Under the pieces are notes generated by a model. The model saw only the letters and a program-made list of their open reading frames with translations. It was not told the origin of the DNA and searched no databases. 64,000 nucleotides of DNA from assembly GCF_000270245.1 (NCBI RefSeq), contig NC_015635.1, forward strand, positions 992,001 to 1,056,000, read 5' to 3'. This DNA comes from Microlunatus phosphovorus NM-1. GTDB lineage: Bacteria > Actinomycetota > Actinomycetes > Propionibacteriales > Propionibacteriaceae. Numbering within the stretch: position 1 is the first letter of the stretch; every line of letters begins with the position of its first letter. Of this stretch, positions 24,498-33,589 are shown piece after piece. The translations under genes were made by a program, and so were the position numbers.

Positions 24498-25871
24498 TCA
24501 GGCCGCCCGGCGGAGGCGGAGTGCCGCGACGGCGAGCACCAGGAGCACGGCGCCGGTGACGGCGTAGTCGGTCCGGAGACCGGTCTGGAACGTGGGCTGC
24601 ACGGCGAGGACCGCGCCGAAGATCGCGATGCCGAGAGAGCCGCCCATCTGTCGGGCGGTGTTGAGGATGCCACTGGCGGTGCCGGCCCGCGCGGCGGGGA
24701 CCTGATCCAGGATGAGTGCGGTCACCGGCGGGACGGTGAAGGAGCCGCCGAGCCCGACCGGCACCATGAGTAGCGCTGCGACCAGGATCGGGGCGTCTGC
24801 GGGGAGACAGGCAAGGGCGATCAGGCCGAGTGCCATCAAGACCATGCCACCGATGGTGGTGACGATCTTCCCGAGGCGCTCCATGGCCCGGGCGACGAAC
24901 GGGTTGAATATGGCCACGAGGCCGGTCATCGGCAGGAACAGCAGCCCGGTGACCAGCGCGCTTGCGCCACGCTGCTCCTGGAAGTACAGGCTCTGCACGA
25001 ACACCACGCCATAGAACGCAGCCATGGTGACGAAAGCGATGCCCAGACCGGTGGACACCGTCCCGGAGCGGAAGAGGTCCAGCGGCATCATCGGGTGGCG
25101 TCCACGAGCCTGGGCAATCAGGAAGATGATGGCGCCGATGATGGCGACGACGAACGCGGCCAGCACCTCCGGTGCGGCGTAGCCCACCGAGCCACCCTCG
25201 ATGATGCCGAAGGTGAGCCCGCCGAGGGCAGCGATGGCGGCGATCTGTCCGGCCCAGTCGAACGGCGCGACGCGACCTGCGGACGGAGTGACGCGGGCGA
25301 GCACGATGAGCGCGACGATCCCGACGGGCAGGTTGACGAGGAAGATCCAGCGCCAGCCGAATTGGGTCAGTACGCCGCCCAGGACCGGTCCGGCGGCTGC
25401 GGCGACGGATCCGCCGAGCGCCCAGTAGGTGATCGCGCGTCCCCGCTGCACCGCGTCAAGGAAGGCTTCGCGGATCAGTGCCAACGAGGTCGGGGTGATC
25501 ATGGCCGCGCCGATGCCCTGCACGACACGGCCGGCGATCAGGACGGTCAGGCTCGGGGCTGCCCCACAGGCGGCGGAGCCGGCGACGAACACGGCCATGC
25601 CGATGCCGTAGGCGCGGCGGGCTCCGATTCGGTCGGAAAGCGTGCCGCCGAACAGTTGGAGGGCGGAGAACATCAGGGTGTAGCCGGTGACGATCCATTG
25701 GAGGCCGGACAGTCCGCCGCCCAGGTCGGCGCGGATGTGGGGGAGTGCGACGTTGACGATCTGGGCGTCGAGTGCCACGACGAAGAAGCCGAGCATGGCG
25801 ACGGCGAGGGAGGCACGTGGCCTCGCGGCTTTGACAGCGCGGGTGTTGGGGGTAGCGGTGGTCTCGGACAT
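24498..25871 (-). CDS. MFS multidrug exporter, DHA2-like
   Basis: 457 residues with about 14 hydrophobic segments. TM1 has AMLGFFVVALDAQIVNVALP, the D1 motif of DHA2 exporters. LQWIVTGYTLMFSALQLFGG and TLSDRIGARRAYGIG give motif A. GRVVQGIGAAMITPTSLALI is the motif B region, and GPVLGGVLTQFGWRWIFLVN is motif C. Such proteins export drugs by proton antiport across the cytoplasmic membrane. It is divergent from the AKR at 26.0 kb, with the palindrome at 25947-25969 in the shared 171-bp region. Confidence 0.92.
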   Translation of the reverse strand: MSETTATPNTRAVKAARPRASLAVAMLGFFVVALDAQIVNVALPHIRADLGGGLSGLQWIVTGYTLMFSALQLFGGTLSDRIGARRAYGIGMAVFVAGSAACGAAPSLTVLIAGRVVQGIGAAMITPTSLALIREAFLDAVQRGRAITYWALGGSVAAAAGPVLGGVLTQFGWRWIFLVNLPVGIVALIVLARVTPSAGRVAPFDWAGQIAAIAALGGLTFGIIEGGSVGYAAPEVLAAFVVAIIGAIIFLIAQARGRHPMMPLDLFRSGTVSTGLGIAFVTMAAFYGVVFVQSLYFQEQRGASALVTGLLFLPMTGLVAIFNPFVARAMERLGKIVTTIGGMVLMALGLIALACLPADAPILVAALLMVPVGLGGSFTVPPVTALILDQVPAARAGTASGILNTARQMGGSLGIAIFGAVLAVQPTFQTGLRTDYAVTGAVLLVLAVAALRLRRAA

Positions 25872-25946
25872 GCTCGGCTCTCGGTTCTGTGCGGTGGGAC
25901 GAAGCCAGGCAACCAGTCGAGGACCGGGCGAGGAAGGGACCGGTTA

Positions 25947-27014
<1,068 letters not shown>

Positions 27015-27039
27015 GACCGCGCAGCAGGCAGCGAGGCGA

Positions 27040-27087
27040 CGGGGGCACTCCCAGTTCCTCCCACGCTGCGCCGTCCGCGATTAGCGT
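27040..27087 (+). promoter_or_regulatory. Regulon promoter of MmyB-like regulator 1 (leaderless)
   Basis: CAGTTCCTCCC at 27052-27062, exactly 19 bp, then TAGCGT at 27082-27087. The left half CGGGGGCACTC keeps GG, GG and ACT of the consensus. The GTG start lies 7 bp after the -10 box with no ribosome site. Confidence 0.7.
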
Positions 27088-27094
27088 TGACGTC

Positions 27095-27973
27095 GTGGAG
27101 CACCGAGACGAGGTTTCCGATTTCCTGCGCACGCGCAGGGACCGGATCACGCCCGAGCAGGCGGGCATCATCAGCGGTGGACGCCGCCGGGTGCCTGGCC
27201 TGCGTCGGGAGGAGTTGGCCATGCTCACCGGCGTCAGCGTGGAGTACTACGCCCGGATGGAGCGCGGCGACCTCCGGGGCGTGTCTCTGGAGGTCCTCGA
27301 CGCGCTCGCCCGTGCGCTGAAGCTCGATGAGGCCGAGACCGACCACCTGGCCGACCTCGCTCGGGCCGCGGGGCCGAAACCGCCGCGGCGCCGCCGCAGC
27401 AAGCCTGTGGAGCAGGCCGTGAAACCGACGCTGCAGCGGTTCCTGGACGCGGTCACGGGTGCGCCGATGTGGGTGCGAGACCGACGGCTGGACTTCGTCG
27501 CCGCCAACGCGCTCGGCCGGGCGCTGTATGCGCCGATGCTGGAGGATCCGGCCAATCAGGGCAACACCGCGCGGTTCACCTTCCTCAGCCCCGCCTCCCG
27601 AGTCTTCTTCCCCGACTGGGAGGAGAACGCCGACGACCTGGTGGCGACGCTGCGCACGTACGCCGGGCAGAACCCGCAGGACAAGAGGCTCACCGAGCTG
27701 ATCGGCGAGCTGGTCACCCGCAGCGACACCTTCCGGCACCGCTGGGCCAAACACGACGTCCGTCACCACCGCGACGGGGTCAAGCGCATCCACCACCCGG
27801 TCGTGGGCGATCTGGAGCTTTTCTACGAGGCGATGGAGTTCCCCGCCAACCCGGACTGGTTCATGTTCGCCTTCACCGCCGAGCCCGGATCACCCACCGA
27901 GGAGCGGCTCAAGCTTCTCGGTAGTGTCGCGATCCCGGACGACCTGGTCAGCGACGACCGCTCCGTGGGCTGA
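27095..27973 (+). CDS. MmyB-like HTH regulator 1
   Basis: 292 residues from GTG 27095, matched to the paralogues that start [MV][DE][HN]R. The Xre-type HTH is at about 10-75: FLRTRRDRITPEQAG, RRRVPGLRREELAMLTGVSV and EYYARMERGDLRGVS. The ligand-binding MmyB-type domain (PF17765) covers about 105-280, with MWVRDRRLDFVAANALGRAL, ENADDLVATLRTYAGQNPQD and the EPGSPTEERLKLLGS C-terminal motif. Such regulators often sit beside oxidoreductase genes in actinobacteria; ligands are thought to be lipophilic. It lies in the chain AKR - regulator 1 - regulator 2 - AKR and carries the shared promoter motif, so autoregulation is likely. Confidence 0.92.
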   Translation: MEHRDEVSDFLRTRRDRITPEQAGIISGGRRRVPGLRREELAMLTGVSVEYYARMERGDLRGVSLEVLDALARALKLDEAETDHLADLARAAGPKPPRRRRSKPVEQAVKPTLQRFLDAVTGAPMWVRDRRLDFVAANALGRALYAPMLEDPANQGNTARFTFLSPASRVFFPDWEENADDLVATLRTYAGQNPQDKRLTELIGELVTRSDTFRHRWAKHDVRHHRDGVKRIHHPVVGDLELFYEAMEFPANPDWFMFAFTAEPGSPTEERLKLLGSVAIPDDLVSDDRSVG

Positions 27974-28013
27974 TCCACCGACTGCTCGCGCCGCCGACTC
28001 TTCGCGCCGCCGA

Positions 28014-28061
28014 GCCAGGGACTGCCAGTGCCTCCCTCCGGGAGACGGCGGTCCCTAGCGT
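28014..28061 (+). promoter_or_regulatory. Regulon promoter of MmyB-like regulator 2 (leaderless)
   Basis: CAGTGCCTCCC at 28026-28036, 19 bp, TAGCGT at 28056-28061, ATG 6 bp later. Left half GCCAGGGACTG retains AGG and ACTG. No ribosome site is present. Confidence 0.7.
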
Positions 28062-28067
28062 GGGCGT

Positions 28068-28931
28068 ATGGATCATCGAGCAGAGGTCGCGGAGTTCCTT
28101 CACAGCCGTCGGGACCGCATCGTGCCCGAGCAGCTGGGTCTGATCGGCGGCGGACGCCGCCGGGTGCCCGGGCTGCGGAGGGAAGAGGTGGCCATGCGCA
28201 CCGGTGTCAGCGTGGAGTACTACGCCCGGATGGAGCGCGGCGACCTTTCCGGCGTCTCGCCCGCCGTGCTGGACGCCCTGGCCCAGGCGCTCAAGCTGGA
28301 CGAGGCGGAGAGCGCGCATCTGCATGACCTCGCTGGAGCCGCGAGCCCCCGGCGGGCGCCACGGCGTCGGCGCACCGAGGAAGAGGGGATCAGGCCCAGC
28401 CTGCGCCGGCTGCTGGACGCGATCACCGGCGCACCGGCGTGGATCCGCGATCGTCGGACGACGATCGTCGCCACGAATCCGCTCGGGCGAGCGCTGTATG
28501 CGCCGATCATCGAGGATCGGGCGAACGGGTCGAACACGGCCCGGTTCATTTTCTTCAACCCCGCCGCGGAGGAGTTCTTCCCCGACTGGAACCGGGTGGC
28601 CGACGAGGTCGTCGCGACCCTGCGCGGCTATGCCGGGCAGTGCCCTCGCGATAAGGCGATGACCGATCTGATCGGGGAGCTGGTGACCCGCAGCGACGAC
28701 TTCTGCACCCGGTGGAGCAGACACGACGTCCGCTTTCACCGGCTCGGCGTCAAGCGCATCCACCACCCGATCGTCGGCGACCTCGAACTGGACTACGAGG
28801 CGCTGGACCTGCCCGCGGACCCGGACTGGTTCCTGTTCGCGCACACGGCCGAGTCCGGCAGTCCCACCGAGGAGCGGCTCCAACTGCTGGGCAGCTTCGC
28901 CGCGTCGGGCCCGGCCGGTGTCGAGCAGTAG
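28068..28931 (+). CDS. MmyB-like HTH regulator 2
   Basis: 287 residues from ATG 28068 and a close paralogue of regulator 1. HTH residues about 10-70: FLHSRRDRIVPEQLG, RRRVPGLRREEVAMRTGVSV and EYYARMERGDLSGVS. The MmyB-type ligand domain has AWIRDRRTTIVATNPLGRAL, VVATLRGYAGQCPRDKAMTD and RLGVKRIHHPIVGDLELDYE. Both regulators keep the KRIHHP segment that the other two in the window lack, so 1 and 2 are a recent tandem pair. The recognition helix region is nearly identical, consistent with the same operator. Confidence 0.92.
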   Translation: MDHRAEVAEFLHSRRDRIVPEQLGLIGGGRRRVPGLRREEVAMRTGVSVEYYARMERGDLSGVSPAVLDALAQALKLDEAESAHLHDLAGAASPRRAPRRRRTEEEGIRPSLRRLLDAITGAPAWIRDRRTTIVATNPLGRALYAPIIEDRANGSNTARFIFFNPAAEEFFPDWNRVADEVVATLRGYAGQCPRDKAMTDLIGELVTRSDDFCTRWSRHDVRFHRLGVKRIHHPIVGDLELDYEALDLPADPDWFLFAHTAESGSPTEERLQLLGSFAASGPAGVEQ

Positions 28932-28959
28932 AACCCGTACGGCGATGGTCGAGGGGCGA

Positions 28960-29007
28960 GAGGTGAACTGACAGTTCCTCCCTTGCCGGCGGTCTCGAGC
29001 CTAGGGT
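28960..29007 (+). promoter_or_regulatory. Regulon promoter of AKR-apbE operon (leaderless)
   Basis: CAGTTCCTCCC at 28972-28982, 19 bp, TAGGGT at 29002-29007, ATG 6 bp later. The left half keeps GG and AACTG. No ribosome site precedes the ATG at 29014. Confidence 0.7.
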
Positions 29008-29013
29008 GGCGCC

Positions 29014-29895
29014 ATGAGCGCGAATATCACCTTGAACAACGGCGTCGAGATGCCGGCCCTGGGCTTCGGCGTCTTCCAGACCCCGCCGGACCAGACCGTC
29101 GCCTCCGTCGCCGAGGCGCTGCGCGTCGGCTACCGGCTGATCGACACGGCCGCGTCGTACTTCAACGAACGCGAGGTCGGCGAGGGCATCCGCCAATCCG
29201 GTCTCGACCGGTCGGAGATCTTCATCGAGACCAAGCTGTGGATCAGCGACTACGGCTATGACCAGACCCTGCACTCCTTCGACAAGTCGGCCGGAAAGCT
29301 CGGTGTGGAGCAGATCGACCTGCTCCTGCTGCACCAGCCGCTGACCGCGGACTTCGAGAAGACGATTGGCGCGTACCAGGCGCTGGAGACGCTGCTCGCC
29401 GACGGGAAGGTCCGCGCGATCGGTGTCTCGAACTTCATGCCCAATGTGCTCGAGCGGCTGCTCGCCGAGACCGACGTGGTGCCCGCGGTCAACCAGGTCG
29501 AGGGACACCCCTACTTCTCGGAGCCCGACGTGCAGCAGGCTGATGCCGCGCACGGGATCATCACCCAGGCGTGGTCGCCGATGGGCGGGATCACCAGCTA
29601 CCGCGGAGATTCCAGCCGGTCGACGTTCAACGACCCGGTGATCGGCGAGATCGCGACCTCGCACGGCAAGACGCCCGCGCAGGTGATGCTGCGCTGGCAT
29701 CTGCAGGAGGGCCGTTCCGCGATCCCGAAGTCGGTGAAGCCGGAGCGGATCGCCGCCAACTTCGACGTGTTCGACTTTGACCTGTCCGCCGACGAGCTCG
29801 GCCGGATCGACGCCCTGGACACCGGGGTGCGCAGCGGCCCGGACCCCGACATCATCACCCTCGAGTCGTTCCACCGCGATATCCCGGAGGCCTGA
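29014..29895 (+). CDS. Aldo/keto reductase (AKR5, diketogluconate-reductase-like)
   Basis: 293 residues from ATG 29014. NITLNNGVEMPALGFGVFQT is the beta hairpin of the AKR5 type. RLIDTAASYFNEREVGEGIR carries the catalytic Asp and Tyr, IFIETKLWISDYG the Lys and LLLLHQPLTADFE the His. VRAIGVSNFMPN and AIPKSVKPERIAANFDVFDF are the typical cofactor segments of prokaryotic 2,5-diketogluconate reductase relatives. It is followed 16 bp later by apbE, so the two are one operon driven by the leaderless promoter. Confidence 0.93.
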   Translation: MSANITLNNGVEMPALGFGVFQTPPDQTVASVAEALRVGYRLIDTAASYFNEREVGEGIRQSGLDRSEIFIETKLWISDYGYDQTLHSFDKSAGKLGVEQIDLLLLHQPLTADFEKTIGAYQALETLLADGKVRAIGVSNFMPNVLERLLAETDVVPAVNQVEGHPYFSEPDVQQADAAHGIITQAWSPMGGITSYRGDSSRSTFNDPVIGEIATSHGKTPAQVMLRWHLQEGRSAIPKSVKPERIAANFDVFDFDLSADELGRIDALDTGVRSGPDPDIITLESFHRDIPEA

Positions 29896-29911
29896 GCGAT
29901 CCTCCGGCGCA

Positions 29912-30775
29912 GTGCATCGCTTCACGGCGATCGGCACCGGCTGGCAACTCGACACCGACCATCCGCTGACCGACGGGCTGCGGATCGAGATCGCCGAGCT
30001 GTGTGCTGACTTCGACCGGGCGTGGTCGCGGTTCCGCACGGATTCGACGATCGCCGAGATCGCCTCCGCGGCCGACGGGGGACGGTTCGAGTTCCCCGCC
30101 CGCGACCTGCCCCTGCTGGATCTGTACGACCGATTGTTTGCCGCGACGGACGGAGCAGTGGATCCGCTGGTCGGGCGCGACCTCGAGCTGCTCGGCTATG
30201 ACGCGCGGTACACCCTCACACCCGATCGGGCCGGCCTCGCCGACCGGGTCCCGGACGTCTGGACGCGCGACGTCCGTCGGGACGGCAACGCGTTCGTCAC
30301 GGCCCGCCCGCTGGTGATCGACGTCGGCGCGGCAGGGAAGGGTCACCTCGTCGACCTCATTGCCGCGACGCTCCGGGAGCATGGCATCGACCGGTACGTG
30401 GTCGACGGCAGCGGCGACCTGCATCATGCCGGACCCGAACCGATCGTCGTCGGCCTCGAGCACCCCACCCGGCCCGATCGGGTGATCGGCACCGCACCGC
30501 TGGCGAATGCGGCGCTGTGCGCCTCGGCGATCACCCGTCGCGCCTGGGGCAGAGGGCTGCACCACGTTCTCGACGGGCGGACCGGCAGGCCCGTGTCCGA
30601 CGTCGTGGCGACCTGGGTGATGGCTGCCGACGCAGCCACTGCCGACGGGCTGGCGACCGCCCTGTTCGTCGCCGAACCGGAGCGGCTCGAGATGTTCGAG
30701 TTCTCCTGGGTGCGCATGCTCGCCGACGGGCGGGTGCAGTGGTCCAACGACTTCCCGGGAGAGCTTTTCCTCTGA
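29912..30775 (+). CDS. apbE: FAD:protein FMN transferase (ApbE-like)
   Basis: 287 residues from GTG 29912, where homology begins (VHRFTAIGTGWQLDTDHPL). ApbE landmarks: FDRAWSRFRTDSTIAEI (about 32-48), GAVDPLVGRDLELLGYD, the nucleotide/Mg site PLVIDVGAAGKGHLVDLIAA (about 131-150), VDGSGDLHHAG, and HHVLDGRTGRPVSDVVATWV with ADAATADGLATALFV. ApbE transfers FMN from FAD to a Ser/Thr of extracytoplasmic FMN-binding domains. No signal peptide is seen in this short actinobacterial form. Its likely substrate, the FMN-binding lipoprotein at 33.0-33.4 kb, is a pseudogene lacking the part that normally holds the flavinylation site. Confidence 0.88.
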   Translation: MHRFTAIGTGWQLDTDHPLTDGLRIEIAELCADFDRAWSRFRTDSTIAEIASAADGGRFEFPARDLPLLDLYDRLFAATDGAVDPLVGRDLELLGYDARYTLTPDRAGLADRVPDVWTRDVRRDGNAFVTARPLVIDVGAAGKGHLVDLIAATLREHGIDRYVVDGSGDLHHAGPEPIVVGLEHPTRPDRVIGTAPLANAALCASAITRRAWGRGLHHVLDGRTGRPVSDVVATWVMAADAATADGLATALFVAEPERLEMFEFSWVRMLADGRVQWSNDFPGELFL

Positions 30776-30797
30776 TCCGGATCCGAACAGGTGACAG

Positions 30798-30944
30798 ATG
30801 TGCAGCTCAGTAGTCATGGGGCGGCGTGTCGCGCCGGTTGGGAAGGTTGAGTCGCGGATTTGTCACGCTTCCGGCGCCGGCGGCTGCGCCGATGGTTTCA
30901 ACGAAGCTCTCGCCAAGATCCGTGAGCAGGCGGCCGGCAGCTGA
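30798..30944 (+). CDS. Possible 48-residue protein
   Basis: An ATG at 30798 opens a 48-codon frame ending ADGFNEALAKIREQAAGS. No ribosome site is close. It lies in the 257-bp gap between apbE and the next regulon promoter. The helical end looks protein-like, but it may be the tail of a decayed gene. Confidence 0.25.
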   Translation: MCSSVVMGRRVAPVGKVESRICHASGAGGCADGFNEALAKIREQAAGS

Positions 30945-30977
30945 CAGTCCCCCTCGGTAGTGGGAAGAAGCTGGCGA

Positions 30978-31025
30978 TGGGTGTACCAGCAGTTCCTTCT
31001 CCGCGCCGCGGCTGCCGCTTAGCGT
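30978..31025 (+). promoter_or_regulatory. Regulon promoter of the broken NAD(P)-binding gene (leaderless)
   Basis: CAGTTCCTTCT at 30990-31000, 19 bp, TAGCGT at 31020-31025, ATG 31033 seven bases later. The left half is degenerate. Confidence 0.65.
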
Positions 31026-31032
31026 CGACCAT

Positions 31033-31826
31033 ATGGTTCACGAAGCGCACGCATCGGCAGACAGCTCCAGCACGACCAACTCGACGAACGCGGTGCTGGT
31101 CGTCGGAGCCAGCGGCAGCATCGGACGGCACGTCGTCGCGGAATCGCTGCGAGCCGGCTTCGAACGAGAGCCTTGGTGCGCGATCCGGAGCAGGCATCCC
31201 TGTTTCCGAGCAGCGCCCGAGTCGTCGTCGGGGACCCGAGCGACCCCGAGGTGCTCCACGACGCCCTCGACGGCGTCGTCGGAGTGGTGCTCACCCAGGG
31301 CACCTACCGCGATGCGGACGCCGAGCGGGTCAACTACCGGCCGGTGAAGGCGGTGCTGGACGCGTTGCAGGCTCCGGCTCGGATTGCGCTGATGACCACC
31401 CTCGGCGTCACCAAGCCGACCACTGGTCACGACTGGAAACGCCGCGCGGAGCGGCTCGTGCGCGCCAGCGGCCTGCCGTACACGATCGTGCGGCCGGGCT
31501 GGTTCGACTACAACGAGCCCGACCAGCACCACCTGGTGCTGTTGCAGGGGGACCGCCGCTGGGCCGGTTCCCCCGATGACGGCGTCATCTCCCGGGCCCA
31601 GATCGCGCAGGTGCTCGTGGCCGCGCTGACCTCCGACGCCGCCGACCACAAGACCTTCGAGCTGGTCGCCGAGAAGGGCAATGCCCCGGCCGACCTCGAT
31701 CCGCTGTTCGCCGCGCTGGCTCCTGACACGGCGCTGGACGGCCCTTACGACCGGGACAATCTCGCGCTGGCCGATGAGCCGGCCGCGGTGATCAGCGACC
31801 TCGCCGCGCTCCGCGGCCGCTTCTGA
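31033..31826 (+). pseudogene. NmrA/SDR-type NAD(P)-binding protein, frameshifted
   Basis: The first frame gives NAVLVVGASGSIGRHVVAES followed by LRAGFER; the second continues RDPEQASLFPSSARVVVGDP and runs to 31826 (PYTIVRPGWFDYNEPDQHHL, SRAQIAQVLVAAL, KTFELVAEKG). Together they make a complete atypical SDR of the NmrA kind. At about 31164-31167 the sequence CGAGAGCC would read on correctly as CGAGCC, so two extra bases (GA) explain the shift. It could be a true mutation or a sequencing error. The stop overlaps the next ATG (TGATG), which suggests former coupling to the ferric-reductase-like gene. Confidence 0.85.
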
Positions 31827-33133
31827 TGAGCACACTGCGTACGTTGGCGTTCTGGGCGGTAGCAGTGATCTTCCCGCTGCCGCTGGTGCTCGTCTACGAC
31901 GCCATTGCCACGGAGCCGGTCAGCCTCAAGCAGCTCGTGCTGTTCGGCCTCATCGCCTACTGCTGGTGGCTGCTGTCCATCCTGCTCAGTGTCAGGCCGC
32001 GCTGGCTCGACCGGTTCGTCGGACTGCCGTCGATCTATGGGCTCCACGGCATGCTCGGCGTACTGGCGATCGTGCTGGCGTACGTCCACGCCGAGAACTC
32101 CTATACGAGTAACCGCCTCGCCCGCACCCTCGGTGACTGGGGCTTGTACGGGGCGATCGCCACCTTGTGTCTCGCGGTGTTCTTCCCCAGCGGCTGGCTG
32201 GTCGAACGGTTCCGGCCGTTCCTGGCTGCCAAGCGTTTCCTGGAGCGAAGGCTGTTCCGGCATCAGCTGTCGGTGTGGTTGCATCGCCTCAACATCGTCA
32301 TCCTGTTGATGATCTGGCTGCACACTCACCTGCTCGCCAGAATGAATCAGTATCTGGTGTTCATGGTGCTCTTCGACCTGTACACGGTGGCCGTGTTGGG
32401 CATCTATGCCTGGAAGAAGTGGGTCGCGCCAGGCAATGCTGTCGTCGGCACCGTCGTCGCCAATCATCCGCTGAGCGAGCAGAGTCGCCGAATCGTCGTG
32501 GCGCTGGATCGTGAGGAGTCGGCCGTGCAGCCCGGTGACTTCTGTTTCGTCAGCTTCGAAGGGTCGTCGGCGGTCGGTCGCGAAGCCCACCCGTTCTCCG
32601 TGACCGACGACAACCGCCGAGTCCTCACCTTCACGGTTCGGCAGCATAGCGACTACACCAGGAAGCTCGGATCCCTCGAGGTCGGCTCCCGCGCACGCCT
32701 GGAAGGGCCGTTCGGCCGCTTCGACTCCCTCATCGCCGACCATGACGATCGCAAGCCCGTGATCCTGCTGGGGATGGGGGCCGGAGTCTCCCCTCTGCTC
32801 AGCCTCCTTGGCGCCTATCGCACCACTCGTGACATCCACCTGATCTGGCTGGTGGGCGCCCCGGGCGACGCCTACTACCGAGACCTTCTCACCGGCTACG
32901 AGGCGTCCTCGGGTGGCCGTCTGACGGTCACGATCTGTGTCGTTCCCCTCCTGAGCCGGGAGCTCCTGGCCGAGGAACTCACTGACGAGCAGATCAGGGC
33001 CGGGGCCTTCTTCGTCGTCGGCCCCAACCCTGGGGTGCTCGTCGCCCAACGGCTGCTGCGACGGCAGCGAAGCGCTCCTGGTAGTCGAGGGATGTCTCGT
33101 TCTCCGCCTGTGGCTCGACGGTCACCGCGGTGA
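31826..33133 (+). CDS. Ferric-reductase-like transmembrane flavoprotein with altered C-terminus
   Basis: 435 residues. The N-terminal ~210 contain six hydrophobic segments with heme-type histidines, for example GLHGMLGVLAIVLAYVHAEN and LSVWLHRLNIVILLMIWLHT with HLLARM. The C-terminal part is a ferredoxin-NADP-reductase module: GDFCFVSFEGSSAVGREAHP with FSVTDD (FAD), RLEGPFGRF, and ILLGMGAGVSPLLSLLGAYR (NAD(P)H). The family normally ends soon after FFVVGPNPGVLVAQRLLRR with a short conserved tail. Here that is replaced by an Arg/Ser/Pro-rich run that is antisense to the FMN-binding remnant, so about a dozen native residues are lost at a deletion junction near 33060. Activity may or may not survive. 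Confidence 0.85.
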   Translation: MSTLRTLAFWAVAVIFPLPLVLVYDAIATEPVSLKQLVLFGLIAYCWWLLSILLSVRPRWLDRFVGLPSIYGLHGMLGVLAIVLAYVHAENSYTSNRLARTLGDWGLYGAIATLCLAVFFPSGWLVERFRPFLAAKRFLERRLFRHQLSVWLHRLNIVILLMIWLHTHLLARMNQYLVFMVLFDLYTVAVLGIYAWKKWVAPGNAVVGTVVANHPLSEQSRRIVVALDREESAVQPGDFCFVSFEGSSAVGREAHPFSVTDDNRRVLTFTVRQHSDYTRKLGSLEVGSRARLEGPFGRFDSLIADHDDRKPVILLGMGAGVSPLLSLLGAYRTTRDIHLIWLVGAPGDAYYRDLLTGYEASSGGRLTVTICVVPLLSRELLAEELTDEQIRAGAFFVVGPNPGVLVAQRLLRRQRSAPGSRGMSRSPPVARRSPR

Positions 33134-33394
33134 TGACGTTGTCGCTGAGAGTCACGGTGACGTCAAGGTAGGAGGGCCCGCCGCCGTACGTGCCCATGGC
33201 GCTATAGGTGCCGTCCTGGTAGTCGGATGTCGCCGTAGGGCCATCAGGTGACGTTTCCGCCGTTGCGGTGGACCGAGACGCAGACGGAGATGACGTCGGA
33301 CTGGCGCCTGCGGAGAGCACCCGGCTAGCGGCGCCAGCGTGGCGAGAGTCGCCATCGTCGCCTAGGCCGTGTGAGTCAGCTTCTCGGTTCGCAC
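32994..33394 (-). pseudogene. FMN-binding lipoprotein, triply damaged
   Basis: From GTG 33394 the frame reads VRTEKLTHTA, a TAG stop (33364-33362), then ATMATLATLAPLAGC, a lipobox. After the Cys region the frame shifts and continues as SPTSSPSASRSTATAETSPD, then YQDGTYSAMGTYGGGPSYLD and VTVTLSDNVITAVTVEPQAE, the start of an FMN-binding (PF04205) domain. The domain stops after SLDYQERFAAVAAAV, where it collides with the ferric-reductase gene; the SGAT/S flavinylation end is missing. Nonsense, frameshift and 3' deletion together make it dead. It keeps a perfect regulon promoter 7 bp from its GTG. Confidence 0.8.
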
Positions 33395-33400
33395 CCGTCA

Positions 33401-33448
33401 AACGTAGGCAGCTGGTGGCAGATCAAGAAGGAACTGTCACTACACCCT
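33401..33448 (-). promoter_or_regulatory. Regulon promoter of the FMN-binding remnant (leaderless)
   Basis: On the reverse strand CAGTTCCTTCT (33436-33426) is followed by 19 bp and TACGTT (33406-33401). The GTG at 33394 comes 6 bp later. The other half-site is partly kept (CACTAC). Confidence 0.65.
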
Positions 33449-33589
33449 TCGGCTCCTGATGGGAACCCCGCCGTCGCCGTGGACGATACCGACCCGGTGA
33501 AGCGGCCGGTCCACACCTACCGGAGGTGCCCGATGTAGTCAGCAGCCGCAATCGTGACGGGCAGCCGGGCCCGCGGCGATTCCGACTGG

